64,000 bases of DNA from an uncultured Christensenellaceae bacterium. Its GTDB lineage: Bacteria; Bacillota; Clostridia; Christensenellales; CAG-314. How positions within the stretch are numbered: position 1 is the first letter of the stretch; the number at the start of each line of letters is the position of its first letter. Made by a program: the position numbers and the translations under genes. This document shows, in pieces, positions 52,664 through 62,369 of this stretch. The stretch is taken from contig CAJUCX010000003.1 in the NCBI GenBank assembly GCA_910585195.1, forward strand, positions 67,079-131,078, written 5' to 3'. The notes below the pieces were generated by a model. The model saw nothing but the letters and a program-made list of their open reading frames with translations, ran no database searches and was not told where the DNA came from.

Positions 52664-54493
52664 ATGGATATAAAGATTTTTGTCTCGCACAGAGTGGATT
52701 TGGATGCTGAGATAATTGACAACTCAATATTTATTCCAATAAAAAGTGGATTGGCACTCGCGGAAGATACAAATTGTGCAATGATTGGAGATAATACCGG
52801 CGACAATATTTCAAACAAGAACACCAGTTTTTGTGAGTTGACTACACAGTATTGGGCATGGAAAAATATTAAAGCGGATTATTACGGACTTTGCCATTAT
52901 CGTCGTTATCTTAATTTTTCTGACAATAAATATGATACAGATGTATATGGAAATGTATGTGATAATGTGATTTCCAAAGATACTATAAACAAATATGGTC
53001 TTACAGAAGAAAAAATCTCTTCTACACTCAAAGACTATGATATTATTACATCTACCAGTGTAAACGTTGCTCGGTTTCCCGAACATTTTCGTTCAATTTA
53101 TAATCAATACGATGCGGCAGATAATTTGCATGGACGAGATTTAGATGTTTTGTTGGAAGTTATTAAAGAAAAGTATCCCAATTATGAAGAAAGTGCAAAA
53201 AAGTACTTAAGAGGGAAAAGGGGTATTTTCTGCAATTTATTTGTAATGAAAAAAGCAGTTTTCTTTGACTATTGTGAATGGCTTTTTAATATTCTTTTTG
53301 AAGTTGAAAAACGGATAGACATGTCAACGTACACCATAGAAGGCTATAGGACTCTCGGGCATTTGGGTGAAAGATTGCTTGGCATATATATTTTATATAA
53401 TTCAAGTAAAACTGCCAATGTCAAAATAAAAGTAAAAGAATTGCAACCTGTATTATTTAAGAATCCGATAAAGCAGTATACTTATTTGCAGGCATCTTTT
53501 ACTAATAAAAAAGATACTATACCAGTTGTTTTTGCTGCAAATGATTTTTTTGCTCCTATGTGTGCTACGACGATTGCATCTCTTTTGTCTAATTCCGATT
53601 CAGCTCGTAACTATGATATTGTGGTGTTAAACAAAGACATTTCAACAAAAAATAAGTCTTTAATGAAAGATATGTGCAGTCAATATAAGAACGTAAGTTT
53701 ACGTTTTTTTGATGTTATTTCATTGTTGGGCAGATATTCACTTAAAGGAGATATGCATATCAGTGTTGAAACTTACTATCGCTTTTTAATCCAAGATATT
53801 CTTAAAGATTATGATAAAGTGCTGTATCTAGATAGTGATTTGATATGTTTACAAAATGTTGCCGATCTTTATGATATAAATATTGATAATTATTGGCTTG
53901 CAGCCGTAAAAGACCCTGATATGATTGGGCAGGTCAATAAAAGTAAAGATTATTATGATTATACAACAAATACATTAACATTAAAAAATCCGTATTCTTA
54001 TTTTCAAGCAGGCGTTTTACTTTTAAATGTAAAAGCATTAAGAAAAAGTCATACCACAAAACAATGGTTAGACGAATCTATGACAAAGTATAAATATATG
54101 GATCAAGATATTCTTAATAAAAATGCGCAAAATAAAGTTAAATTTTTGGACATGAGATGGAATGTTTTAATTGACTGCGTTGGGCAAAGGTTGCCAATTA
54201 TAAAACAGGCGCCTTATTATATTTATAAAGAATATATGGCTTCACGAAAAACACCTTTTATAATTCACTACGCAGGTTTTCAAAAACCATGGAATGATGT
54301 GAAATGTGATTTTTTTGTAGAGTTTTGGCAATATGCAAAATTAACGCCATTTTATGAAATATTGTTAAATCTGCTTTATGGACAACAAGGGAAAAAGAAA
54401 AAAGAAAAAAAATTTGTTTCTTTTTGCAAAACGCATTGCCCAAAATGGCTAAGACCGTTTGCAATGAGAGTAAAACGATTTTTTAGATTGTAA
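52664..54493 (+). CDS. DUF4422-GT8 fusion glycosyltransferase, copy 1
   Basis: 609 residues. Residues 1-235 are DUF4422 (IFVSHRVDLD, GDNTGDNIS, ELTTQYWAWKN, YGLCHYRRYLNF), a putative glycosyltransferase domain. Residues of about 285-545 are family GT8: VVFAANDFFAPMCATTIASLL, and the DxD motif in KVLYLDSDLIC. A basic tail follows. The two domains suggest that two sugars are added in sequence. GGGAG upstream of ATG 52664. AT-rich codon use compared with the core genome. Shares a 194-base identical tract with copy 2. Confidence 0.9.
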   Translation: MDIKIFVSHRVDLDAEIIDNSIFIPIKSGLALAEDTNCAMIGDNTGDNISNKNTSFCELTTQYWAWKNIKADYYGLCHYRRYLNFSDNKYDTDVYGNVCDNVISKDTINKYGLTEEKISSTLKDYDIITSTSVNVARFPEHFRSIYNQYDAADNLHGRDLDVLLEVIKEKYPNYEESAKKYLRGKRGIFCNLFVMKKAVFFDYCEWLFNILFEVEKRIDMSTYTIEGYRTLGHLGERLLGIYILYNSSKTANVKIKVKELQPVLFKNPIKQYTYLQASFTNKKDTIPVVFAANDFFAPMCATTIASLLSNSDSARNYDIVVLNKDISTKNKSLMKDMCSQYKNVSLRFFDVISLLGRYSLKGDMHISVETYYRFLIQDILKDYDKVLYLDSDLICLQNVADLYDINIDNYWLAAVKDPDMIGQVNKSKDYYDYTTNTLTLKNPYSYFQAGVLLLNVKALRKSHTTKQWLDESMTKYKYMDQDILNKNAQNKVKFLDMRWNVLIDCVGQRLPIIKQAPYYIYKEYMASRKTPFIIHYAGFQKPWNDVKCDFFVEFWQYAKLTPFYEILLNLLYGQQGKKKKEKKFVSFCKTHCPKWLRPFAMRVKRFFRL

Positions 54494-54507
54494 CTAAGGA
54501 GTAAAAG

Positions 54508-56511
54508 ATGGAAAAACAATTTAAGCCAGTGCCAAATGTGGAGTGTTTGAAATATCACGGAACGCCAGAAAAACCAGATATAAAAATTTTCGTGTCGCAT
54601 CGTATTGATCTTGATAGCGAAACTATCAATAATCCGTTATTTATCCCTGTGCGTTGCGGTGCTGTTTATGACAAACGCACTGATGTTGAAATGTTGGGGG
54701 ATGATACAGGTGATAACATTTCAGAAAAGCGGCAGTCTTTTTGCGAACTGACAGTACAATATTGGGCATGGAAAAATATTCAAGCGGATTATTATGGGCT
54801 GTGTCATTATCGTCGCTATCTTAATTTTTCTGAAAGTAACTATTCGACAGATGAATATGGCAATGTGTGTGATGATTTTATTACATTAGATTCAATAAAA
54901 AAATATTGTTTATATGAGCACAGTATCCAAAAAGTTATACAAGGTTATGATATTATTGTTTCAAAGAAAACGGCAGTGGATATGTTTCCTGAACATTTTC
55001 ATTCCGTTGGTGAACAATATAAACAAACCTCATACTTGCATGGTGAAGATTTAAACACGGTATTAGATGTTATTGTTGAGCTGTACCCAGAATATGAAAA
55101 AAGTGTTATGCAATATTTATCTGGGACAAAGACTTCTTTTTGTAATCTATTTATCATGAAGAAAGAGATCTTTTTTGAATATTCTGAGTGGCTCTTTAAT
55201 ATTCTTTTTGAAGTTGAAAAAAGAATAGATACAACTAATTATACAATAGAAGGCTATAGGACGCCGGGACATTTGGGAGAGAGGCTTCTTAATATATTTA
55301 TTTTATTTCAAGAAAGTAAAAATCCCAATATTAAAATTAAAGAGTTGCAGACAGTTTTTTTTAGTAATACTGCAAAACAAGACACATGCTTGGTTGCTGC
55401 ATTTGAAGATAAAGACAATACGATACCAATTGTTTTGGCTGCAAATGATTTTTTTGTACCAATGTGTGCAACGACAATTGCATCTGTATTGAGTAATGCG
55501 GATTTAACACATAACTATGATATTGTGGTATTAAACAAAGATATTTCCTCACGCAATAAATCTTTAATGTTGGAAATGTGCAATAAATTTGAAAATGTAA
55601 GATTGCGTTTTTTTGATATCATTTCATTATTGTCCCAATATTCATTAAAGGGTGGGATGCATATTAGTGTTGAAACATACTATCGCTTTTTAATCCAAGA
55701 TATTCTTAAAGATTATGATAAAGTATTATATTTAGATAGCGACTTGGTGTGCACACATAATATTGCTGAACTTTATGATACAAATTTACAAAATAATTGG
55801 ATTGGGGCTGTAAAAGACCCAGATATGATTGGGCAAATTAATGGAAATGAAAAAGAATTTAACTATGCAATAGAGAAGTTAAAATTACAAAATCCGCATT
55901 CATATTTTCAGGCAGGCGTTTTACTTTTAAATGTAAAAGCATTAAGAAAAAGTCATACCACAAAACAATGGTTAGACGAATCTATGACAAAGTATAAATA
56001 TATGGATCAAGATATTCTTAATAAAAATGCGCAAAATAAAGTTAAATTTTTGGACATGAGATGGAATGTTTTAATTGACTGCGTTGGGCAAAGGTTGCCA
56101 ATTATTAAACAGGCACCATATAATATTTGCCAAGAATATTTATCATCTCGAAAAATGCCATATATTATACATTATGCAGGTTTTCAAAAGCCATGGAATG
56201 ACGTATCATGTGATTTTTATGAGGAATTTTGGGAGTATGCAAAATTAACACCTTTTTATGAAAGACTCATATCGATACTTGTTGATAGTAAAATAGGAAA
56301 TTCCGTCTGGCGAATAGATCGATTAGAAAATAAAGTTTTTCCGTACAAACCTTCTAGTGCACGTCAAGCTGCGGACAAATTGTGTCCGCCTGGTTCAAAA
56401 AGAAGAAAGGTGGCGAAATTTTTTGTTCCACCAGGCTCATGGAGATATAAATTTATTAAAAAACTGTACTATTTCTTTCATCCTATAAAGCGAAAAGAAG
56501 AACAAAAGTAA
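54508..56511 (+). CDS. DUF4422-GT8 fusion glycosyltransferase, copy 2
   Basis: 667 residues, paralogue of the preceding gene, same DUF4422 then GT8 layout (DxD in KVLYLDSDLVC). It has 25 extra N-terminal residues and about 55 extra C-terminal residues with a doubled PPGS-x-R/W pattern followed by basic residues, seen in some membrane-associated glycosyltransferases. AAGGAG before ATG 54508, 15 bases after copy 1. Parts are much more similar to copy 1 than others, indicating gene conversion. Confidence 0.9.
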   Translation: MEKQFKPVPNVECLKYHGTPEKPDIKIFVSHRIDLDSETINNPLFIPVRCGAVYDKRTDVEMLGDDTGDNISEKRQSFCELTVQYWAWKNIQADYYGLCHYRRYLNFSESNYSTDEYGNVCDDFITLDSIKKYCLYEHSIQKVIQGYDIIVSKKTAVDMFPEHFHSVGEQYKQTSYLHGEDLNTVLDVIVELYPEYEKSVMQYLSGTKTSFCNLFIMKKEIFFEYSEWLFNILFEVEKRIDTTNYTIEGYRTPGHLGERLLNIFILFQESKNPNIKIKELQTVFFSNTAKQDTCLVAAFEDKDNTIPIVLAANDFFVPMCATTIASVLSNADLTHNYDIVVLNKDISSRNKSLMLEMCNKFENVRLRFFDIISLLSQYSLKGGMHISVETYYRFLIQDILKDYDKVLYLDSDLVCTHNIAELYDTNLQNNWIGAVKDPDMIGQINGNEKEFNYAIEKLKLQNPHSYFQAGVLLLNVKALRKSHTTKQWLDESMTKYKYMDQDILNKNAQNKVKFLDMRWNVLIDCVGQRLPIIKQAPYNICQEYLSSRKMPYIIHYAGFQKPWNDVSCDFYEEFWEYAKLTPFYERLISILVDSKIGNSVWRIDRLENKVFPYKPSSARQAADKLCPPGSKRRKVAKFFVPPGSWRYKFIKKLYYFFHPIKRKEEQK

Positions 56512-56522
56512 GTGGAGAACAA

Positions 56523-57305
56523 ATGAAAGTTGTAATTTTAGCAGGTGGATTTGGCACCAGAATATCAGAAGAAAGTCAATTTAAGCCTAAGCCTATGGTG
56601 GAATTGGGTGGAATGCCTATTATTTGGCATATTATGAAATTATATGGCCAATATGGTTTTAACGAGTTTATCATTTGTGCAGGCTATAAACAGCATGTAA
56701 TTAAAGAATATTTTGCCGATTATTTTTTGCATACATCCGATATAACTTTTGACTTTACAAACGGTCAAAATCAAATGATTGTGCATCGCAATAATTCTGA
56801 AAAATGGAAAGTTACTGTTGTTGACACGGGGCTTAACACCATGACGGGTGGTAGAGTAAAGCGAATTAAAGATTATATCGGTGATGAACCATTTATGCTG
56901 ACATATGGTGACGGTGTATCTGATGTAAATATTACAGCGCTGGTTGATTTTCATAAAAAGCATGGAAAATTAGTTACAATGTCTGCTTATAATGCAGGAC
57001 AGAGATTCGGCGTTTTGGACATCGCCGCTGACGGGTCAATTAAAGATTTCAGAGAAAAGACGCAAGGGGACGGAAACCTGATAAATATTGGTTATATGGT
57101 TTGTCAGCCTGAGTTTATTGATTATATTGACAATGATACTACTGTACTTGAAAAGAAACCACTTGAAACTGTGGCAAAAATCGGACAACTTATGGCATAT
57201 AAACATGATGGATTTTGGCAGTGTATGGATACAGTGAGAGAAAAAGAACAGTTGGAAAAAATGTGGGCAAAGGGCGAGGCCCCATGGAAAGTATGGAAAG
57301 ACTAA
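56523..57305 (+). CDS. rfbF: glucose-1-phosphate cytidylyltransferase
   Basis: 260 residues. AGGFGTRISEESQFKPKPMVELGGMPI is the RfbF nucleotide-binding start; GDGVSDVNI and the RFGVLDI region are also typical. Makes CDP-glucose, the first step to CDP-activated deoxysugars. The stop overlaps the rfbG start (TAATG). Confidence 0.96.
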   Translation: MKVVILAGGFGTRISEESQFKPKPMVELGGMPIIWHIMKLYGQYGFNEFIICAGYKQHVIKEYFADYFLHTSDITFDFTNGQNQMIVHRNNSEKWKVTVVDTGLNTMTGGRVKRIKDYIGDEPFMLTYGDGVSDVNITALVDFHKKHGKLVTMSAYNAGQRFGVLDIAADGSIKDFREKTQGDGNLINIGYMVCQPEFIDYIDNDTTVLEKKPLETVAKIGQLMAYKHDGFWQCMDTVREKEQLEKMWAKGEAPWKVWKD

Positions 57306-58366
57306 TGAACAATCTTAATTTTTATAAAGACAAAATAGTTTTGGTAACAGGACATACTGGATTTAAGGGTAGTTGGATGTGCAAGGTGCTTACGATGTTT
57401 GGTGCTAAGGTGATTGGTTACTCATTAGAACCGCCAACACAACCAAGTTTATTTAAGATTGCCAAAATTGAAAAAGACATTGTTTCAGTTATTGGTGACA
57501 TTAGAGACCTTGACAACTTAAATGGCATTATACAAAAGTATCAGCCTGAAATAGTTATTCATATGGCGGCTCAACCATTAGTGAGAGAGAGTTATCAAAA
57601 TCCTGTTTATACCTATGAAACTAATGTTATCGGTACCGTTAATATTTGTGAAGCAATAAGAAATTGTCAAAGTGTAAAATCATTTGTAAACGTAACAACC
57701 GATAAAGTGTATAAAAATAATGAGTGGGAGTGGGGTTATCGAGAAACTGACGCTTTAGATGGGTTTGACCCTTATTCAAATTCCAAATCATGTTCTGAAT
57801 TGGTAACGAGTTCCTACAACAAGTCATTTTTGCATGCAAACGGTGTTGCGGTTTCAACATGCCGTGCAGGTAATGTCATTGGCGGCGGAGATTTTGCTGT
57901 AGACAGAATTATTCCGGATTGCGTTAGAGCAATGGAAGATAAAACGGAAATTATTGTGAGGAATCCATATTCGACCAGACCGTATCAACACGTATTGGAG
58001 CCGGTTATCACATATTTAGTATTAGCAATGTTGCAATATAAGGACAAATCTATTGCAGATAGTTTTAATGTTGGACCAGATGATTGTGACTGTGTAACAA
58101 CCGGTGAACTTGTAGATATGTTTTGCCGCATATATGGTGAAGGTGCTAAATGGAAAAATATTGCAGAAAAAAATGCGCCTCATGAAGCAAATTTTTTAAA
58201 GTTGGATTGTTCTAAAATTAAGACAGTTTTGAAATGGAAACCAAGATGGCATATACAAGATGCAGTAGAAAAAACAATTGAATGGAGCAAATCATATTTA
58301 TCAGGTGAAGATGTAACTTTGATTATGGAAAAACAAATTAAGGAATATTTGGGAGTAAACTCATGA
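57305..58366 (+). CDS. rfbG: CDP-glucose 4,6-dehydratase
   Basis: 353 residues. NAD-binding TGHTGFKGSW near 17, catalytic region DPYSNSKSCSE with the tyrosine/lysine, and HMAAQPLVR. Converts CDP-glucose to CDP-4-keto-6-deoxyglucose. Start at 57305 is the family start; the frame extends 30 residues upstream inside rfbF without support. Overlaps the next gene by four bases. Confidence 0.96.
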   Translation: MNNLNFYKDKIVLVTGHTGFKGSWMCKVLTMFGAKVIGYSLEPPTQPSLFKIAKIEKDIVSVIGDIRDLDNLNGIIQKYQPEIVIHMAAQPLVRESYQNPVYTYETNVIGTVNICEAIRNCQSVKSFVNVTTDKVYKNNEWEWGYRETDALDGFDPYSNSKSCSELVTSSYNKSFLHANGVAVSTCRAGNVIGGGDFAVDRIIPDCVRAMEDKTEIIVRNPYSTRPYQHVLEPVITYLVLAMLQYKDKSIADSFNVGPDDCDCVTTGELVDMFCRIYGEGAKWKNIAEKNAPHEANFLKLDCSKIKTVLKWKPRWHIQDAVEKTIEWSKSYLSGEDVTLIMEKQIKEYLGVNS

Positions 58367-59283
58367 AGAAAGCAGTCGTAACAGGTGCAAACGGTTTTGT
58401 TGGCAGTGCATTAGTGAAAAGACTGGTGGAGAATAATGTTGAAGTTATAGCACTTGTACATAATATGCCAATAAAGATTCCACAAGGTGTACGAGTTATT
58501 AAATTTGACTTGTCTGAATGTGACAAATTGCCGGATATTATTTTAGATAGAGATATTGATGTTATTTATCATATGGCGTGGGATGGGAATTCTGGCCCAG
58601 CCAGAGCGGATTATGCTCGTCAGTTAAGAAATGTTAAATATACTTGTGATATTTTACGCGCGGCGGCAAAATGTAGCATCAAGCGCTTTGTTGGGGCGGG
58701 GGCACTTGCCCAGTTTGATTGTGTAGAATATAATGGAATGAATTTTTCAACTCCTAATGCCGTTAGTTGTTATGGTTCTGCAAAGATTGCTGCTCAATAT
58801 ATGAGTAAAGCTATTTCCAGTTCTGAGGGTATTGAGCATATTTGGTGTGTGATTTCAAATACGTATGGCATTGGAAATACTACAATGAACTTTGTAAATA
58901 TGGCTGTTAAAAAAATGCTGGCCGGAGAGCGCGCTGCATTTACAGCTGGTACACAAAATTATGACTTCGTACACATTAGTGACACAATAAATGGGATTAT
59001 TTTATGTGGCGAAAAAGGCAAAAGCAATTGTTCATATTATATAGGTAGTGGAAAACCACGCAGTTTGAAAGAATATATTTACGAAATCAGGGATTCTATT
59101 GATCCGCAGATACCATTATATTTGGGGGAAGTGCCATTCAATGGAATATCGTTACCAATTGAGAGATTTTCTTGTAGAGAAATTAGCAATGATACGGGAT
59201 ATGTTGCAAGTGTTGATTTTTCTTTAGGTATAAAAGAAACAGTCAGGTGGCTTGAGGAATTAAAAAATGATTCAAAAATTTAG
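58363..59283 (+). CDS. NAD-dependent epimerase/reductase of extended SDR family
   Basis: 306 residues. VTGANGFVGSALV near 5 and SCYGSAKIAAQYM (Y-x3-K) near 145 show an active extended SDR. Position after rfbG suggests the reductase that reduces the 4-keto group of the CDP-sugar (role like abequose or paratose synthase), or an epimerase. No rfbH-type 3-dehydratase is present, so the product is not a 3,6-dideoxy sugar. The specific sugar is unknown. Overlaps the next gene by 17 bases. Confidence 0.88.
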   Translation: MKKAVVTGANGFVGSALVKRLVENNVEVIALVHNMPIKIPQGVRVIKFDLSECDKLPDIILDRDIDVIYHMAWDGNSGPARADYARQLRNVKYTCDILRAAAKCSIKRFVGAGALAQFDCVEYNGMNFSTPNAVSCYGSAKIAAQYMSKAISSSEGIEHIWCVISNTYGIGNTTMNFVNMAVKKMLAGERAAFTAGTQNYDFVHISDTINGIILCGEKGKSNCSYYIGSGKPRSLKEYIYEIRDSIDPQIPLYLGEVPFNGISLPIERFSCREISNDTGYVASVDFSLGIKETVRWLEELKNDSKI

Positions 59284-59842
59284 TTTTAATAAAACAAAAA
59301 TTGACGGACTATTAGAGATTACACCATTTAATGCAGATGATATTAGGGGATGTTTTACAAAAGATTATTCAAAAGAAGTTTTTGAAGAAAATGGAATCCA
59401 TCACGATTTACAAGAAGTATTTTATACTACAAGCTATAAAGGTGTCATCAGGGCTTTGCATTTTCAAAGAGAAAAGCAACAACCAAAATTGGTTCGTTGT
59501 ATTTATGGGCATGTGTATGATATTGTTGTTGATTTGCGGAAAAACAGTCCGACATTTAAACAGTGGTTGGGATTTGATTTAATTGGTGAGAGGCATAATG
59601 AAATATTAGTTCCGGCCGGATGCGCGCATGGGTATCTTGTTCTGGAAGATAGTATCGTTTCTTACAAATGCTCAGAAAAATTTTATGGCGAGTTTGATGA
59701 CGGAATAATTTGGAATGACAATGATTTAAATGTTAAATGGCCGTTGGAGTTGATAGGCGGGATAAACAAGCTCATATTAGCAGATAAGGACAAGAATCTC
59801 CAGACATTTCAAGAATTTGTAAATAAGTATGGGGGCTTTTGA
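59267..59842 (+). CDS. RmlC-like 3,5-epimerase
   Basis: 191 residues, cupin of the dTDP-4-dehydrorhamnose 3,5-epimerase family. DIRGCFTKDYS, VIRALHFQREKQQPKLVRCIYG with the catalytic histidine, and PAGCAHGYLVLED. In this locus the likely substrate is the CDP-4-keto-6-deoxyhexose, by context. The stop (TGA) overlaps the ATG of glf by one base. Confidence 0.9.
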   Translation: MIQKFSFNKTKIDGLLEITPFNADDIRGCFTKDYSKEVFEENGIHHDLQEVFYTTSYKGVIRALHFQREKQQPKLVRCIYGHVYDIVVDLRKNSPTFKQWLGFDLIGERHNEILVPAGCAHGYLVLEDSIVSYKCSEKFYGEFDDGIIWNDNDLNVKWPLELIGGINKLILADKDKNLQTFQEFVNKYGGF

Positions 59843-60994
59843 TGAACATTTATGATGCTATAGTTTGTAAGTGCCGGCTTATCGGGGGCGGTTCTTGCGC
59901 GTTATTTGGCAGAAGATTGTAACAAAAAAGTCTTGATAATTGACAGGCGTAATTACATAGCCGGTAATATGTATGATTTTATTGATGAAAATGGCTTTTT
60001 AATTCAACAATACGGTCCTCACACATTTCATACAAATAAAAAATATTTATATGATTACATATTGCGTTTTGCCGACTGGGAAACTTATAATTTAACTTGC
60101 ATGGCGCAAATTGATGATAAATTTACACCTTCACCGTTTAATTTTCAAACAATAGATGATTATTTTTCTGCAGAAGAAGCAATGGCTTTGAAAGCAAGGA
60201 TAAAAGAAATATACGGAAATGCAGAAAAAACAACTATTGTAGAAATGTTAAATTCAGATGATGAATTGATAAAAAATTATGCTAAATTTCTGTTCGATAA
60301 AGATTATAGCCTATATACTGCAAAACAATGGGGTATTGCACCGTCGGAAATCGACGTTAGTATTCTAAAAAGAGTGCCCGTTTTATTTTCGTATAAAACC
60401 GGTTACTTTGATGATGAATATCAAGTAATGCCAAAGGTATCTTTCACTAATTTTTTTGAAAATTTGCTTGGACATAAAAATATTACTATTAAATTAAATA
60501 CTGCTGCTGATTCATTAATTTCGATCAAAAATGAGATGTTATTTATAGATGGTATTGTATCAGACATTCCAGTAATTTATACCGGTGCTATTGATGAATT
60601 GCTAGGATATAAGTACGGTCCGTTGCCATATAGATCTCTTAAATTTGAGTTTCAAACAATTAATGGCGATAGTTTTCAAGAAGCTCCTGTCGTTGCATAT
60701 CCTCAGGCAGAGGGCTTTACTCGTATAACAGAGTATACAAAATTACCATATCAGCAAACAAACGGAAAGACAAAAATTGCAATTGAATATCCAGTAAAAT
60801 ACTTGGCAGGACAAAATAGTGAGCCCTATTACCCTGTTTTGACTGAGAAAAGTATAAAGCAGTATGAACAGTATAGTAATTATGCATCCCAAATAAAAAA
60901 TTTATATTTGTGCGGTAGGTTGGCGGATTTCAAGTACTACAATATGGATCAAGCCTTAGATAATGCTTTAAATTTGTGTAAAATTTTAAAATAA
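59842..60994 (+). pseudogene. glf: UDP-galactopyranose mutase, broken by a frameshift near its start
   Basis: From ATG 59842 the frame reads MNIYDAIV and is then lost: an extra T in TTT (59864-59866) shifts it to a stop. If that T is removed the reading continues as V-S-A-G-L-S-G-A-V-L-A-R-Y-L into the long frame that encodes the rest of UGM (NYIAGNMYDF, HTFHTNKKYLYDYI, AKQWG, YLCGRLADFKYYNMDQA). With the repair the protein is about 383 residues, normal for UGM, but the first glycine of the FAD-binding G-x-G-x-x-G is serine. Without repair, translation could only restart internally and would lack the FAD loop. Either a recent mutation or a read error. Confidence 0.88.
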
Positions 60995-60995
60995 T

Positions 60996-61041
60996 AAATA
61001 ACAGCGAAAATTATATATTTTTATAATTTTCGCTGTTATTT
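60996..61041. terminator. terminator at the end of the polysaccharide locus
   Basis: 20-bp perfect arms (AAATAACAGCGAAAATTATA and its complement) with a six-base loop. Confidence 0.88.
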
Positions 61042-61096
61042 ATTTGTGTTATATTTAATTTTCATTAGATATGCATCAAATGTAATTATTATATAA

Positions 61097-62116
61097 TCAT
61101 TTTTTATAAATAGGGTATGAGTAGACTTTGCCGCCATCGAATAATTTACCGACAAAATATTTGTTAGCGGCGGATTCGTTTGTTACCGCAACTCTACCGT
61201 TTACTATCGTTACGTCTTCGCTGAATGCAGGCAGCGTAAGCGTTTTTATATTTGTGGTCGAATCCAGATAATATAGTGGAACGTCTTTTTGCATTGCGGT
61301 TTCGTTATATTTGAATTTAACGGAAATAGTTTTTCCGCTGTCAATCGGCTGAGAGTGATATTCCAACTTAGAGTTTGACAATCCGTAAGACCGCGATAAA
61401 ATGCACGTTCCGTCGTAAGCGGCAAAGCCTTGCACCAAACCGGTAACTGATATGCAATAAAGAGGATATGCTTGTCCGTCCGTTGTTTGCAAAAGTCCCG
61501 TGTCATCTAATTTATAACAGGAAACTATTGCCTTATTTTCTTGTCCGTCGGGTGTTGTATAGTGGTGCGATTTTTCAGTTTCATAATTTCCAGCACGGTA
61601 AAATTCGCCAACGAAAAGATATTCGTCATTGCTGAAACAATAAGCCGCGGTATTGTCAACCGCAAAACTTTGTTTGACGGCAACTTTTGTGTCAGTTGTG
61701 GCATTTTTAAGTTCAGACAGGCTAAACATCAACAGCGTGCTGTCATTTGCAATGTATACTCTGTCTTTTGTGCAAGTTACTCCGCCTGCGTGTCCTTTTA
61801 CCGCATCTCCGTTTTGGTCGACTAAATTTACGCGGCGCGATTTTCCGTCTTCAACGATGTGCAACAACGTCAAGTTACCGCCGGTATAGCCAGTCAATAT
61901 GTATAAATCTTCTTCTTTGCTGTAAGTCAAACCTTGCGGTGCAATCCCGCCGTTTATTTCGGGAATGTCGCAGACGTATTCTCTCAAACTTCTTGCTTCG
62001 CCATATGACACTGCGCCTATTATTGCAATTATGAGATAAAGCAATAAAACCAGCGCAATAAGCGAGCCAATTACAATGCCGGTTATCGTAAGTGTTTTTT
62101 TGACAGTTTTATTCAT
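61097..62116 (-). CDS. membrane-anchored extracellular propeller-like protein
   Basis: 339 residues. One N-terminal membrane segment (about 10-38) with a basic cytoplasmic start, then an extracellular domain of strand repeats (GLTYSKEEDLYILTGYTGG, GVTCTKDRVYIANDSTLL, YLFVGEFYRAG, and others) that look like a six- or seven-bladed propeller. No lipobox and no catalytic motif. AAGGAG upstream of ATG 62116. Function unknown; possibly binds a glycan or protein at the surface. Confidence 0.75.
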   Translation of the reverse strand: MNKTVKKTLTITGIVIGSLIALVLLLYLIIAIIGAVSYGEARSLREYVCDIPEINGGIAPQGLTYSKEEDLYILTGYTGGNLTLLHIVEDGKSRRVNLVDQNGDAVKGHAGGVTCTKDRVYIANDSTLLMFSLSELKNATTDTKVAVKQSFAVDNTAAYCFSNDEYLFVGEFYRAGNYETEKSHHYTTPDGQENKAIVSCYKLDDTGLLQTTDGQAYPLYCISVTGLVQGFAAYDGTCILSRSYGLSNSKLEYHSQPIDSGKTISVKFKYNETAMQKDVPLYYLDSTTNIKTLTLPAFSEDVTIVNGRVAVTNESAANKYFVGKLFDGGKVYSYPIYKK

Positions 62117-62149
62117 AGTTTCTCCTTATTATACGGAATTTATAAAATG

Positions 62150-62175
62150 AGCCTAAAACAAATTTGTTTTAGGCT
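62150..62175 (-). terminator. terminator after Imm1-like gene
   Basis: Perfect 26-base palindrome, half-site AGCCTAAAACAAA, between the Imm1-like gene and the propeller-like gene. The remaining about 190 bases to 62369 are AT-rich and hold nothing else I can name. Confidence 0.75.
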
Positions 62176-62369
62176 TGTCTGTCAAAGATGAATGAAAAGT
62201 TGTGGAAGACATACGTGCTAAACATCTAAATTATAATTTGTCTGTATTGAAAATATCTCTTTTTGAATAGACATCAAAATACCATTGAATTTATTAGTAG
62301 ATTTAGTTAGCCTTGACAAAATTATATATAACTAGTGTCATTTACTAATTTGATGCTAACATTATATAA

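Noticed and set aside
59842..59924. Separate small peptide gene ahead of glf (26 codons)
   Set aside because: Its first eight residues match the UGM N-terminus, and the shifted frame restores the FAD-binding region, so a frameshift explains it better.
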